A DNA stretch of 64,000 nt. Origin: Trema orientale. Its lineage: Eukaryota; Streptophyta; Magnoliopsida; Rosales; Cannabaceae. Under the pieces are notes generated by a model, which saw nothing but the letters and a program-made list of their open reading frames with translations, did not search any database and was not told the DNA's origin. The stretch covers positions 317,731 to 381,730 of the forward strand of contig JXTC01000080.1 in the NCBI GenBank assembly GCA_002914845.1, read 5' to 3'. Below, in pieces: positions 1 through 11,900 of this stretch. The position numbers were made by a program, and so were the translations under genes. Position 1 is the stretch's first letter. Each line of letters begins with the position of its first letter.

Positions 1-2358
1 AGCCAACCTCCGGCCTAGATGCCAGAGCTGCGGCCATTGTGATGAGAACTGTGAGAAATACCGTTGACACAGGGCGAACTGTGGTCTGCACCATCCACCA
101 GCCAAGCATAGATATATTTGATGCATTTGATGAGGTGATATATATTACAATCTTTTTCCATTTTGCATTGTTTAAAAAGAACAAATTTTCTTCAGAAAGC
201 TAAAATTTTCGAGGTTGAATCATTGCAGTTGTTTCTTCTGAAGAGAGGAGGAGAAGAAATATATGTGGGTCCTTTAGGCCGCCATTCTTCACATTTGATC
301 AAGTACCTTGAGGTAAGTTAGGCTGATAAAACTACCTCACATAATAGTATATATTGGCTTCTGATTTCGTTTTGAGTGCTGAACTTAAGTGAACTTGTGT
401 TTGATCAGGACATTGAGGGAGTTCCTAAAATCAAGGATGGATACAATCCCGCGACTTGGATGTTGGAGGTTACATCAGCTGCACAAGAAGAAGCTCTAGG
501 TGTCAACTTCACTGAAATATACAAAAACTCAGAACTACATAGGTAAAACTCTCCTCCTAATAGTTTCAATGGCTGAAATTAATTTCAACTCTTATGGTTT
601 TTTAAGCTTAAAAAAGTTAGTCGAATTGATTAACGAAAGAGTCAACTTTTACAGCAGCTAATGATATAATATCCAATGATTCAGGAGAAACAAGGCCTTG
701 ATCAAGGAACTAAGCAGTCCTCCACCAGGCTCAAATGACTTGTACTTCACCACGCAATACTCTCAGTCTTTCTTTATGCAGTGGATGGCTTGCCTATGGA
801 AACAACGCTTGTCGTATTGGAGAAACCCACCATACACTGCAGTTAGACTCATGTTCACAACCTTCATAGCTTTGATGTTTGGAACTATATTCTGGGACCT
901 TGGCACCAAAAGGTACCCCACGTAATTTTTTTTTCCTTTTGATATGTTCGAAATCTAAAAACCCTTCTTCCTTGGCCTTTAATTTGACCCAGAAATGTCA
1001 ATGCAGGCGAAGGCAGCAAGACGTTATGAACGCAATGGGTTCTATGTATGCTGCTGTTCTCTTCATTGGAGTACAGAACGCTTCATCGGTTCAGCCAGTT
1101 GTGGCCATTGAAAGAACAGTATTCTACAGAGAAAGAGCTGCAGGAATGTACTCATCTATGCCATATGCCTTTGGACAGGTACATACTACATACATTAATC
1201 AACCAATGAAAGTTTTGGTCACTTTTTTCTTGAAGTCTAGTCATGTTGATGCATAATTTGAAGACCCTTTTGCATAGTTTGATAAATACTAGTGAATTGA
1301 ATGTTACATTGATGCAAATGGGACATTGAATCTTTGATCTTATGTTGCTTCAAAATCTGGCTAACTCAGAGAAAACCCTCTATGGTTTTGCAGGTAGTCA
1401 TTGAGCTCCCATACATCTTTGTCCAGACGATCATATATGGAGTTATAGTGTACGCCATGATTGGATTTGAATGGACGGTCGCCAAGTTCTTTTGGTACCT
1501 CTTCTTCATGTACTTCACCTTCTTGTACTTCACCTTCTATGGGATGATGACCGTGGCTGTTACACCTAACCACAACATTGCTGCCATCGTCTCCTCCGCT
1601 TTCTACGCAATATGGAACCTTTTCTCCGGATTCATCATTCCCAGAACAGTAAGTTTTCATATGCAAAGTTGATTTTACTACAAAGTGTTTGTTTGCATAT
1701 TTTTGTCTTTTAGAGACATTTTAAGCAAACATTTTGAGAAAGGATGATGCTACCAACATATGTGGCATATGAGTTGACATTATTTCATTGATATATTAGA
1801 ATTTATCACAAATAAATTAATCTTATTCACTAATCGAATAATGTCAATTCACAAATCATATGTATTGGTATTAATACTTAATATTACCAAACAAGCCACA
1901 AAATCATATGTATTGGTATTAATACTTAATATTACCAAACAAGCCACAAAAAATGGTTGTTAAGGCTGGTAACAATCATCTGACATTCATAAATACGGAA
2001 TTGTATTAAATGATTATTGTCACGTGTGTATTCTTGTTACATTTTATTTCCCTTATGATATGTTGAGTGACAGGGATTAAATTTATGTGTTACTTAACAG
2101 AGAATGCCCATCTGGTGGAGATGGTACTTCTGGGCCTGCCCAGTGTCTTGGACCTTGTACGGATTGGTTGCTTCACAGTTTGGAGACATAAAAGAAACGT
2201 TTGACTCAGGTGAAACCGTGGAACATTATGTGAAGAGTTATTTTGGGTTCGAAAGTGATTTTGTGGGTGTTGTGGCGGTTGTGCTTGTTGGGATTTCTGT
2301 GCTCTTTGGATTCATCTTTGCGTTTTCAATCAAGGCATTTAACTTCCAGAAGAGATAA
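1..2358 (+). CDS. ABCG40-like: PDR-type ABCG transporter, 3' part (last seven exons)
   Basis: This is the 3' end of a full-size pleiotropic drug resistance (PDR, ABCG) transporter; the gene begins before the window. Exons are 1-134, 229-312, 409-542, 685-912, 1007-1178, 1394-1648 and 2101-2358, all with GT-AG introns and in frame, giving about 420 residues. The first exon enters NBD2 just after Walker B ([11 protein letters not shown]) and carries the H-loop segment [15 protein letters not shown]. The rest is TMD2, with the PDR-typical [27 protein letters not shown] and YFTFYGMM segments and the terminal [13 protein letters not shown]. Exon lengths equal those of exons 18-24 of the complete gene at 8915-16912, except that the last is one codon shorter. 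Family knowledge: such proteins export terpenoids, hormones or other hydrophobic compounds at the plasma membrane. The C-terminus resembles the ABCG40/PDR12/NtPDR1 group. The substrate is unknown. It appears intact within the window. Confidence 0.95.
1855..1950. repeat. Tandem duplication, two 48 bp units
   Basis: Two near-perfect 48 bp copies, beginning at 1855 and 1903 with ATCATATGTATTGGTATTAA, lie in the last intron of the first transporter gene. They are away from the splice sites and account for part of that intron's length. Confidence 0.85.
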
Positions 2359-3201
2359 AAGTCACAAAAGAGTAATCCATACATGTAAAATTGTAAATAA
2401 CACCACATTTTTTAAATGAGGGTTTTCATAATCGTTTTGGTGTAATCTGAGTGTACCACCATATAGGTAATAATATGTACTTTTTATGTATACAAAAGTT
2501 AGGGTCCTTTTTGGCAAATGCAGCCATATATATATATATAGAAGAATTTCAATATACGTTAAGTCTATGTGTGCTATGCTAATCTTTGTTTGGGCACAAA
2601 AGGGACCATTAGTGCTAAACACGCTGAGATCTGCAATGGACAACCTGGAGTTACAAGGCTTTGATGCTTGGAAAGTGGGGAACGTGATATTCTCTCGAAA
2701 AAAAAAAAAAAAAAAACAAGAAGGAAAAGTGGGGAATGTGATACCATGATGGGAAATGGATGGGAACTGCAATTTTTTCGGCCCAAATGACATTTTAAAG
2801 ACTTTTTTTTTTTTTTCTAATTTTTTGGAAAATGATTGGTACTAATTTTGTTAATAGGAGTTAGTCATATCAACATAACATAATAAAAATTGGTCTAGAA
2901 TTTTTTGAAGTATGTGAATGTGTGGAAGATGAAGGGTTCAAATATTAATATATGTATAAATTTCATAATAAAAAAATTTTCAAAAAGAAAACATATCATA
3001 ATAAAAATAATTAGATAAAATGCCATAGTTCAAAAAATTAACAATTAAAAATTAAAAAAAATGTCAGTCGAACCCAAAGGACTCGTACCCTACTAAGATG
3101 GACCTCTCTTTTCTTTTTCTTTTTTTTTCCACCGTAATCTTGTCGGATGCTTTTTCGACTTTTTTGTCGGGAAGTTTAGGCTACGTAAACCTTTCATTTT
3201 T

Positions 3202-3401
3202 GAATAATGTTATAGGGCACCAGTGGTGTCCAACACCACAGTGATGTGTCAGTCTGTCACTAGCTAATCATAATTATAATTTAAGAAGGGCCCATGTGGG
3301 ACCTAATTTATTAATTAAATCATCCAGTGACAAACAGACATGTCACTGTGGTGCTAGGCACCACTGATGCTAGGCACCACTGATGCCCCATAGCATTGCT
3401 C
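3202..3401. mobile_element. Mutator-like MITE, copy 1 (200 bp)
   Basis: Imperfect terminal inverted repeats (GAATAATGTTATAGGGCACC at the left, GAGCAATGCTATGGGGCATC reading in from the right) continue into subterminal inverted CAGTGGTG and CACCAC blocks. The element is flanked by a perfect 9 bp TSD, TTCATTTTT (3193-3201 and 3402-3410). A 9 bp TSD points to Mutator-like transposition. There is no coding capacity. Related copies lie at 24820-25002 and 6385-6564. Confidence 0.85.
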
Positions 3402-4091
3402 TTCATTTTTAGCTCCTGAAGTGTGTGAGTACCCCTTTTCCCTCTTTTCATTAGCACAAAATCATTAGTGGTCTGATGATTCTTATCAAAAAAGAAAAAG
3501 GAAAAAGGTATTGGCCTCTTGTAGTGGGTCGTTAGAAATGCTTTACTTTTATTATACTTATTCTTTTTGCTGAAATGTCGTGAAAGTGCTTGATCTCATC
3601 ATTGAAATATCGTATAACATTCTTTTTCACATTTTCCCTTGTAAATTGAAATTAATCCTCGTTTTCTTCTTTAAGAAACACCATATAGACCCATTTTTAG
3701 GAAATATATTAAATAGACCTTTCATTTATCGAACCATAAAAATTTGGGTCAATTATCAATTTTGACCTTATTTTAAATATGTGACAAAATAAAGAACAAA
3801 TAAATTATTTTCAAAATTAATACTTGTATTTAATGAAAATTTCTGAATTTCAAAATTATCTAAATTCGACCTTGATCGAAAATTTTTGACTACGTCGGAA
3901 TAGACAAAAATGAAGGAAATAGCATCGGTAAGGCAGTCAACTATGTTCGACTAGAGTCAACCCACTAATCAAACATTGGTCAAAATGATTGGGATTGGCT
4001 GCTGAACAAGTTTAATCGCGATTAAAATTTTTTCGATCCCAGTCTAACGGAGGTACAGTTGGAATCAATATTGGTGGTAGCGGAGTGTTGT

Positions 4092-4285
4092 AAGTAACGG
4101 TGGTGATAGAAGGAGCTTAAAATTTGTTAGAAACAGCTTAAAATTTGTTAGAAGAATATATTTTAGGGTTTATTAGAGAATAAATTATTTAAGTACTGTA
4201 AGTAACGATGGTGGCAGAAGCAGCTTAAAATTTGTTAGAAGAATATATTTTAAGGTTTATTAGGAAATAAATTATTTAAATAATT
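4092..4285. repeat. Diverged tandem duplication of about 108 bp
   Basis: Two adjacent copies start with AGTAACGGTGGTGATAGAAG (about 4092) and AGTAACGATGGTGGCAGAAG (about 4201). Both continue into the shared block TTAAAATTTGTTAGAAGAAT. The first copy has an extra internal repeat of that block. Confidence 0.75.
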
Positions 4286-4493
4286 TTAGTTGAATAACAT
4301 GATATTGGTTAATTTTTAAAACATTCATGATGTTTTAAAACATTCATGATGAGTACTTTTTTTCATGGGCCTTAGTAGATCAAGTGTAAATATCCATAAT
4401 TTTAGCGTTGGTGACTTGGTGTATCTATGGCCCTTAACAAATTAGAAGCCTAATTTAAATTAGATAAGTAGGTAAATGAGAATGGTAAATGTA

Positions 4494-4787
4494 TGTTAGG
4501 GAATAACTTCCCCAATAAACACAATAATAATGGAAGCCATAAAATAAAGCGGAAAAAAATGCTGAAATAAGGAAATACAATACACACAAATTTACGTAAT
4601 TCACCAATTTGGTTACATCCACGGAACTGCTGCAGATCTTTGCTATAGGGAGAAATATTATAAGTGTTTACAAATACTCACTCAACACTCCTCACACCCA
4701 GACCCTGAATACACTTAAGAGAAAAGCTATATTTTTCTCTAACTCTCAAAAATAAAAACTCTTTATTTTACTATCATTATGCGTTGA

Positions 4788-4818
<31 letters not shown>

Positions 4819-5388
4819 TGGATTTCGACTTCCATGACCACTGTCCTGTTGTCTTAATCGACCAACACCCTTTGTGGGTTCTAGGTTAGCGCGCAATTGG
4901 GCACCATAACCCGGCTTTCGGTTCATCCTGTATCGCTAGTTCTGCTTACTAAAAATGGCCCACTCAGAGCTCTCGATTCCGTGGCGCGGCTCAACAAAGC
5001 AGCCGCACCGTCCTACCTATTTAAAGTTTGAGAATAGGTCGAGGGCATTGCGCCCCCGATACCTCTAATCATTGGCTTAACCTGATAGAACTCGTCTACG
5101 GGCTCCAGCTATCTTGAGGGAAACTTCGGAGGAAACCAACTACTAGAGTGTTTCTCACTCTCTGGGATTAAAAACTATGAGGAATAGAGTCTCTATATAT
5201 AATGCAAGGTTCACTAATCCCTCCATCATTCCTTCATAATTTTTGGCCAATTTTACCTTATATTACTCAGCATATACACGAATTTCTCTTAATAACTAAC
5301 CGTGTAAACATACACGGCTAATGCACGTTTTGGTCATTTAATGCACAGAATTTATGCATATCCTTTTTATCCAGTAATCATGTCAACA
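4494..5388 (+). mobile_element. Solo-LTR fossil, probably Copia-type, carrying an rDNA insertion
   Basis: The segment starts TGTTAGGG and ends CAACA. It is flanked by a near-match 5 bp TSD (ATGTA at 4489-4493, ATGCA at 5389-5393). Its 5' half contains the block TTCACCAATTTGGTTACATC (about 4601-4620), which I associate with plant Copia LTR families; that family assignment is from memory and not certain. About 365 bp of its middle (4783-5147) is 26S rDNA; without that, the LTR is about 530 bp. No internal domain follows, so it is read as a solo LTR, moderately old given the TSD mismatch. Confidence 0.55.
4783..5147 (-). pseudogene. 26S rRNA fragment (antisense), about 365 bp
   Basis: Read on the minus strand this matches the conserved nuclear 26S (25S) rRNA core. 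In order it carries CTCAAGATAGCTGGAG, the GACGAGTTCTATC helix, GGGGGCGCAATGCCCTCGAC, CTTTAAATAGGTAGGACGGT, GCGGCTGCTTTGTTGAGCCG, the CTAGAACCCACAAAGGGTGT block, GGTCGATTAAGACAACAGGA, and GTGTGTAACAACTCACCTGC. It differs from the consensus at scattered positions, several looking like C-to-T/G-to-A decay of methylated DNA (for example GGTTTCC for GGTTCCC). It is a dead fragment, not a functional rRNA gene. Recognition is from memory of the rRNA core, but the match is long and collinear. Confidence 0.9.
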
Positions 5389-6384
5389 ATGCACTCTCTT
5401 TTACACTTTATAATCTTACTATTTGATATGTATATTCTATTATGATTTATTATGTTGTTAAAATATGTATAATCACCACTCTAACATGCATCAAAATGGC
5501 AAAAAAAAAAAAAATGAATAAATGTCATTTGTACCAGTGAATTCAGATGAGTAAATTATCCGTAATCAATCCCACCAACAACATTAAATAATGTTCTTTC
5601 AAATAAAAAATTCTTTTGAATTTTTGCAAAACGAAATTAGCAAATCACAACCAGACGCAATATCATTGACACATTTTATTTCAGACATATTATCAGTAGC
5701 AATATTCTGGTTAATATTTTATAGATCAAATATCGCCCCAAAACCAATTGGCTGCCAAACTAATCTCATCCTTACTCAATTTCAACCGTTTGCTCATCAA
5801 GAAATATTATGATAACTAGTTCTTAACGAATACAAATGAACAACAACTGAAAACTATCCTAAAAACAATGTCAATTTGCAATGATTGTTAGAAGAAAGAC
5901 TATTGATGAGTGAGCAAATATATGACGTGGGGTGGTACAGGGAAGGAAAAAATAAATAAAGGAAAGAAAACAGAAGCAAATACTAATAGGCACATGTTAT
6001 TGGGATTGTGTGGAGTGAAGCCTAATCCTAATGTAGTAAATAATTTATTATAATAAAGAATTTAAGATGTATCTTCGCTAATAGGTCAACAAAAGGGACG
6101 GGAGTCGGTAAAAGCCTCCTTCCCAGGAGAATGGGTATGAACCCAGCTGAATTTTATAGTCAGGTTATATTGGGATCGTTTACACAAATTTTCCTGTTAT
6201 GCACAAGATATTATGAGGCCGGGAGAGAGATACATAATTTTATTGAAAGTGAGACGTGAAATTACTTATTTTTTGCTATAGTAAAAATATGCAGCTACAT
6301 ATTAGCTAAATCCATATGCAATTTGTTTATTTTTATTTTGTGTTCATTTATTACTATTCTCACAATCATAAATTAGGATTTAAT
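5389..6384. other. AT-rich intergenic DNA, no gene
   Basis: No coding or RNA gene is visible. Around 6110-6240 there is a slightly GC-richer patch (CCTTCCCAGGAGAATGGGTA and neighbours) that may be an old repeat fragment, but I cannot assign it. Confidence 0.5.
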
Positions 6385-6564
6385 GAGTAATCTAATAGGC
6401 ACCATATGGTGTCCAACACCACATGACGTGTTTGTTTATTACTATCTGATTATAATTAATAGTTAGGTCACACACAGATCTCACTTAACGTGTAATTATA
6501 ATCAGCCAATAATATTCAGACATGTCATGCGATGTTGGATACTATTTAATATATCTGTACCATT
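6385..6564. mobile_element. Mutator-like MITE, diverged copy 3 (about 180 bp)
   Basis: It shares the internal palindromic plan of the elements at 3202 and 24820: a GGTGTCCAACACCACATGAC block on the left, mirrored by GTCATGCGATGTTGGATACT on the right, around an AATTATAAT core. It is flanked by an 8 bp direct repeat GATTTAAT (6377-6384 and 6565-6572). The terminal repeats are poor, so it is an old relative. Confidence 0.6.
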
Positions 6565-7017
6565 GATTTAATCCCTAACATTTGTGGGTTTTAGGGCAAA
6601 TAGCTAAGCACAAGGCTTTTTTTTTTTTTTCTCTCTTCTTTTCCGTAAAAACTGTATTAAGGGAGAAACGTCGAGAATACCAATTAGGTTGGCACACCAT
6701 CCTCTACTCAACAACCCTAAAACCAACAAATAAAATTAAAATATAAAAAATAAAAAAATTACAAAAAAGCAACGCAAATCAACAAACTCAGGACGGGTAT
6801 TAGAAGGTTATGTCGAAACAATCCCTTTGGATAGAGACACCTCAGAAAATGCCCCATTAAACTTTATCTAAACAAAACATAATGGTAAAAAAGTGAAAAC
6901 AAAGAAACAGAGTATATTATTTGTGAGTTAGCTATGAAAAAGAGTTGTAATCAAAGCACAAGGCCTCAGCATTGAAAGATGAAGAAAAAATTTGTAGTAA
7001 AATGTTCTACTTCTGGG

Positions 7018-8158
7018 TATTAGAGATAATTCATAATAATATTTGTTTATTATTATGAATTATCTAATTACATATTTTAGATTATTCTTTATTTAAGTAA
7101 TTATCTAATTAATGTGATAATTTTATATTTTGTATTTTGAGTAATTACCTTATATCTTAGAATATTCTAGAGGATTATCCTCTTATTTAAATTGTATAAA
7201 TACCCATACAATCAATGGAAACAATGAGCTAAAACAATTTATCTCTCTCAAATCCCTATCACTCATATCACTCACATTTCTCTTCTCTCTCAAATCCCTC
7301 ATCCCTTTTGCATTTATTGTTTTAATTTTTGTTTTTTTTTTTTTAAAGTTACATTTGTTTGTTTTGTATTTTAGGTAGGAATTTTAAAAAAAAAAGTCCT
7401 TGATTTCTTTTACATTAGTCCTAGTTTTCTACTACATCTAGGTAAAAGAAAAATACTTAGATTGTTTTTCTTTTATGAAACGAAAGGGACGCAGTTCTTT
7501 TAAGAGTTAGGCGATCACGCCGTCATTACCTCGACTCTTCTACTTCTTTCATCTTCAACAGGCCCTGGACGAATCATTACTCCGGTTCGCCACTTTACTT
7601 TTATTTACAACAGTTGATCTTTAATAGGCCCCGGTCGATCAAACAGTCGTTACTCCTGTTTTGTCTTTTTATTTTATTTTATCTTTTTTTTCTACAGCGC
7701 CGAACAATGAAGCGGTCAACACTTCGGTCAAGATTAAATCATTCTCTTCACCACTCCACAACTTTCTCAATGGTAGACGCACTATTCTTCAATAAACTTC
7801 CTTTCTTCTTCTTAAGTCTAATATTGAATCTCATGTGGAGCTATCTTGTGGGCCATATTGGAGATAATTCATAATAATATTTATTTATTTATTATTATGA
7901 ATTATCTAATTACCTATTTTAGATTATTTTTTATTTATGTAATTATCTAGTTACAATGATAAATATTATTATGAATTATCTAATTATTTATTTTAAATTA
8001 TTCTTTATTTATGTAATTATCGAGTTACAGTGATAATTTTATATTTTATATTTTGAATAATTATCTTATCTCTTAGAAAATTCTAGAGGATTATTCTCTC
8101 ATTTAACTTGTATAAATAGCCATACGAGAACAATGAGCTAAAACAGTTTCTCTCTCAA
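7018..8158 (+). mobile_element. Pair of LTR-like direct repeats (retroelement remnant)
   Basis: Two direct copies (7018 to about 7256, and 7856 to about 8158) begin TATTRGAGATAATTCATAAT. Each has an AT-rich body and then TCTAGAGGATTATYCTCT, a TATA box (TTGTATAAATA, near 7192 and 8109) and GAGCTAAAACARTTT. This layout resembles LTR U3/R promoter regions in sense orientation. The second copy has a further internal duplication of its AT-rich part. The ~600 bp between them has no recognisable coding. The copies are clearly diverged, so the element is old. It could instead be a simple segmental duplication of one LTR. Confidence 0.45.
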
Positions 8159-8914
8159 TTTCTGCACTGGGCATCCCGAAAGCTAATGATTAAGGAAACA
8201 ATATCTCGTAAACTTCGAGTAGACTTTCGAGAGGTAAATTGTAAAACACTAGCTGCTAGTCTTTAACGTGCTTAACATGGTTACAACAACCGAACCACCT
8301 TATTCTTATTACTTATTATAATAATGTTCTTTTTCGCATTTTTCGTTCTTTATAACACATCATATGCTATTCCATCATTTTTACGCATTTTGATTTGTCT
8401 AGTGAAATCATTAGACAAATAGATACACCATCTTTTTCTTCTTCTTTTCTTTCGTGAGATGACCCCAACGATACAAATCATACAAATCACACTTGTGCCA
8501 CCAACTTTTTTCTCCCCCTAAGTGGATTCCCCAGTACCACCACAAATTAACAAAACACATCCCACCTAGCGTACACAAAAAGTGTCTCTCTTTTTGCCAT
8601 TTTCTTGCTTTGTTTTTTTTCAACTAATGGCGAGACGGAACCAAATTTCGGACCCACTAAAGAAAACTTCACTCTATGAGGGTGACACTTATGTGGAAGG
8701 AAAATACTACTAACATGGAGAGAACCCTTTAAAGTACTAAGCTCCATTTCAGTTTTATTAATGTTAACCAAACATTTCGTTTTCATGCAAGTGATGAGAT
8801 TTTCTTTCTGGGTTTTGTCTGGTTATGTTGGATATTGAGCTTTGATTAATAGTCATAAAGAGTGGTGAATTAGTACTTGGCTTTGTAGGGAAGGACCAAT
8901 CTGTAACACCATTA
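8159..8914. other. Upstream region of the second transporter gene
   Basis: No independent gene is seen. Antisense ORFs here are shadows without family features. The region should hold the core promoter and 5' UTR of the transporter starting at 8915. I see no convincing TATA box close to that ATG; the nearest good one lies inside the LTR-like repeat near 8109. Confidence 0.4.
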
Positions 8915-11900
8915 ATGGAGAGTTTCTCAAGGTCTTCTAGAAGAGAAGTGGATGAAGAAGCTCTGAAGTGGGCTGCTATAGAGAGACTGCCTACTTTTTT
9001 ACGTGTGAGAAGAGGCTTACTCCGTAAGGCAGAGGGTGGAGCTAGTGAGATTGATGTGGAGAATCTTGGTTTACTGGAGAGGAAGACTCTCTTAGAGAGG
9101 CTGGTGAAAAGTGCAGAAAGAGATAATGAGAAGTTCTTGTTAAAGCTCAAGGACAGAATTGAGAGGTCAGTTTAATGATCTTTAGCCCATCAACTTTTTT
9201 TTTTTTTTTTTTTTAAGATATGTCCTTGTTTTTTTGGTTTGCCTATGTGAGTTTTGCGATTTTTATACATTTAAGTACATGGATTTAGAAGAAAGCTAGA
9301 AGTGGTTTAACAATTTAGCTTGGAAAATGCTGGTTTGGTTATGAAATTATGGAGTTGTCTTACTTTAATCATTCAGAATTTTGTATTTTGGAGCCACTTT
9401 TTGTGATATATTTCCCTTGTTTTGCCAAATTTAAACACACAAAAAAAAAAAAAGAGTTGGAGTGGACATTCCAACGATCGAAGTTCGGTTTGAGCGTTTG
9501 GATGTGGAGGCTGAAGTTTATGTTGGAAGCAGAGCTTTACCAACAATATTGAACTTCTCTGTCAATATTTTCGAGGTAACTCATTCTAAAGATCATATGT
9601 TAAAAACGTACTCCTATGGTTTTTTTTTTTTTAAATGGTAATACTCTATATCTCTATGTCACTAGGGAGTTTTAAGTTATCTTCATATTCTTCCAAGTAG
9701 AAAGATCCCATTGCAAATCCTTCAAGATGTTAGTGGTATCATCAGACCTCAAAGGTGAAAGTTGCTATTAGTAATTTGTGGCAGTATCCATTGATACCCA
9801 GAAGAGTTGATTTTCTCATTTTGTTTTATGCTTGCAGACTTACATTACTTTTAGGTCCCCCAAGCTCTGGAAAGACCACATTATTAAAGGCCTTGGCTGG
9901 AAGACTCGATAAAGATTTGAAAGTCAGTTGCTGAATTCATATCATTTTCTTTTTCTTCTTTTTTTTTTACCTTTTCGGGTCTTCAAATTCTTCTTCTGAT
10001 ATGGATATGGCTAATTATTGAACTTAAGTCTTCTGGGAGAGTAACATATAATGGACATGGAATGGAGGAGTTTGTACCGCAGAAGACTTCCGCTTACATA
10101 AGTCAACATGATCTCCACATAGGAGAAATGACTGTTAGAGAAACACTGGCTTTCTCAGCAAGATGTCAAGGAGTTGGACCCCATTATGGTCTGTTCTTGG
10201 TCAACACCATTTGATGCATTCTTTTTTATTTTTTATTGAATTTTAAAATAAGGGTCTTATTATTTTGTTTCCTTTTTGAATCTGAAATAAAATGCAGAGA
10301 TTTTGACAGAGTTGTCAAGAAGAGAGAAGGCCGCAAATATCAAACCAGATCCTGATATTGATATCTACATGAAGGTAAGTAATCGCTTGAGAGGCACACT
10401 TTTGATTTTAATGCCTTGGATGTTTTGGTCATCTGAAGGCTCCTTCTGGTTTAAATTCTGCAGGCAGCAGCATTAGAAGGGCAAGATATCAATATAGTTA
10501 CTGATTATATTCTAAAGGTATGTATGTATGTATTTAAACTTAAAGATTGACACCCCTCAAATATTTCTGTTCTTTTATAGTTTTGCAAATACTGCATTGC
10601 CCTTATAAAAGTTTTTCTATGTTTATGCTACTATTCTTGTTTGGTTAGTACATTTTCTTCAATGAATTATTGCCAAGTAATGTTAACATTTCATCTCTAC
10701 TGCTAAGTAATGTTTAACATTTCATCCCTACTGCTTAATTAAATGACCCCAGTGAAATAGGATTCTAAATTCATCGCTGCATTTAAGCGACCACATAAAC
10801 TCGTCTTCAGCATACGACTCTACGTAATCTCTGCTTCCACTTTTCAAATATTTACAGATACTGGGGCTTGAATCATGTGCTGACACATTGGTTGGGGATG
10901 AATTGGTAAGAGGAATCTCTGGTGGAGAAAGAAAGCGAGTCACAACGGGTAAAAGAAAAGGAAACAACATTGTTGTATCTCCAACACACTGAGCCTTTCA
11001 CTTTTAACTTGTGAATTCCCATCTCAGTTGACTGTTTTTGAGATTCCTTATCATGATTTTGGACACAGGGGAGATGCTGGTTGGACCTGCAAGAGCTTTA
11101 TTCATGGATGAGATATCGACCGGATTGGACAGTTCAACAACTTTTCAGATTGTGAACTCAATAAGGCAATCAATCCATATCCTAAAGGGAACTGCGGTCA
11201 TCTCTCTCCTCCAGCCAGCTCCTGAAACCTATGAACTATTTGATGACATAATTCTTCTCTCAGAAGGCCAAATTGTTTATCAAGGACCGCGAGAAAATGT
11301 CCTTGAATTTTTCCAACTCATGGGGTTCAAATGTCCTGAGAGGAAAGGAGTAGCTGACTTCTTACAAGAAGTAAGTTCTAGTTTTGGATCATTATGTACT
11401 TTTCAGGTCTATATTTAACTCTTACAATACTTTTAAATTCAATCTTAATGTAGGTAACATCAAGGAAAGATCAAGAGCAGTATTGGGCACTTAAAGATGA
11501 GCCTTATAGCTTTATTCCTGTGAATGAATTCGCCGAAGCATTCCAGTCTTTTCGCGTTGGTCAAAAGCTCGGAGATGAGCTTGCAACTCCATTTGACAAG
11601 TCCAAAAGCCACCCTGCTGCTTTGACAACTAAGAAACATGGTGCCAGCAAGGAGTTGTTCAGGGCTTGTTTATCTAGAGAATCCTTGCTTATGAAGCGGA
11701 ATTCATTTGCCTTCATTTTCAAATCGATCCTAGTGAGTAGTAGTACTCGAGCATATTAATTTATCAAAATGAACCAAAAGTCATATCGTTGAAAAGTTAG
11801 TTTAATTTTCAACTCATGATTCTTCAATTTTTTCAGCTCATTTTCTTAGCTTCTACAACCATGACGATTTTCCTGCGGACAAAGATGCATCGGGACAAAG

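Noticed and set aside
1361-1666. 101 aa minus-strand ORF
   Set aside because: It is the antisense shadow of a conserved transporter exon and has no family features.
2486-2793. Overlapping ORFs on both strands just after the first transporter
   Set aside because: They run through a microsatellite and a poly-A tract with no splice or family support.
8764-9150. 128 aa minus-strand ORF
   Set aside because: It lies antisense to exon 1 of the transporter; its Ser/Leu-rich sequence reflects the complement of that exon.
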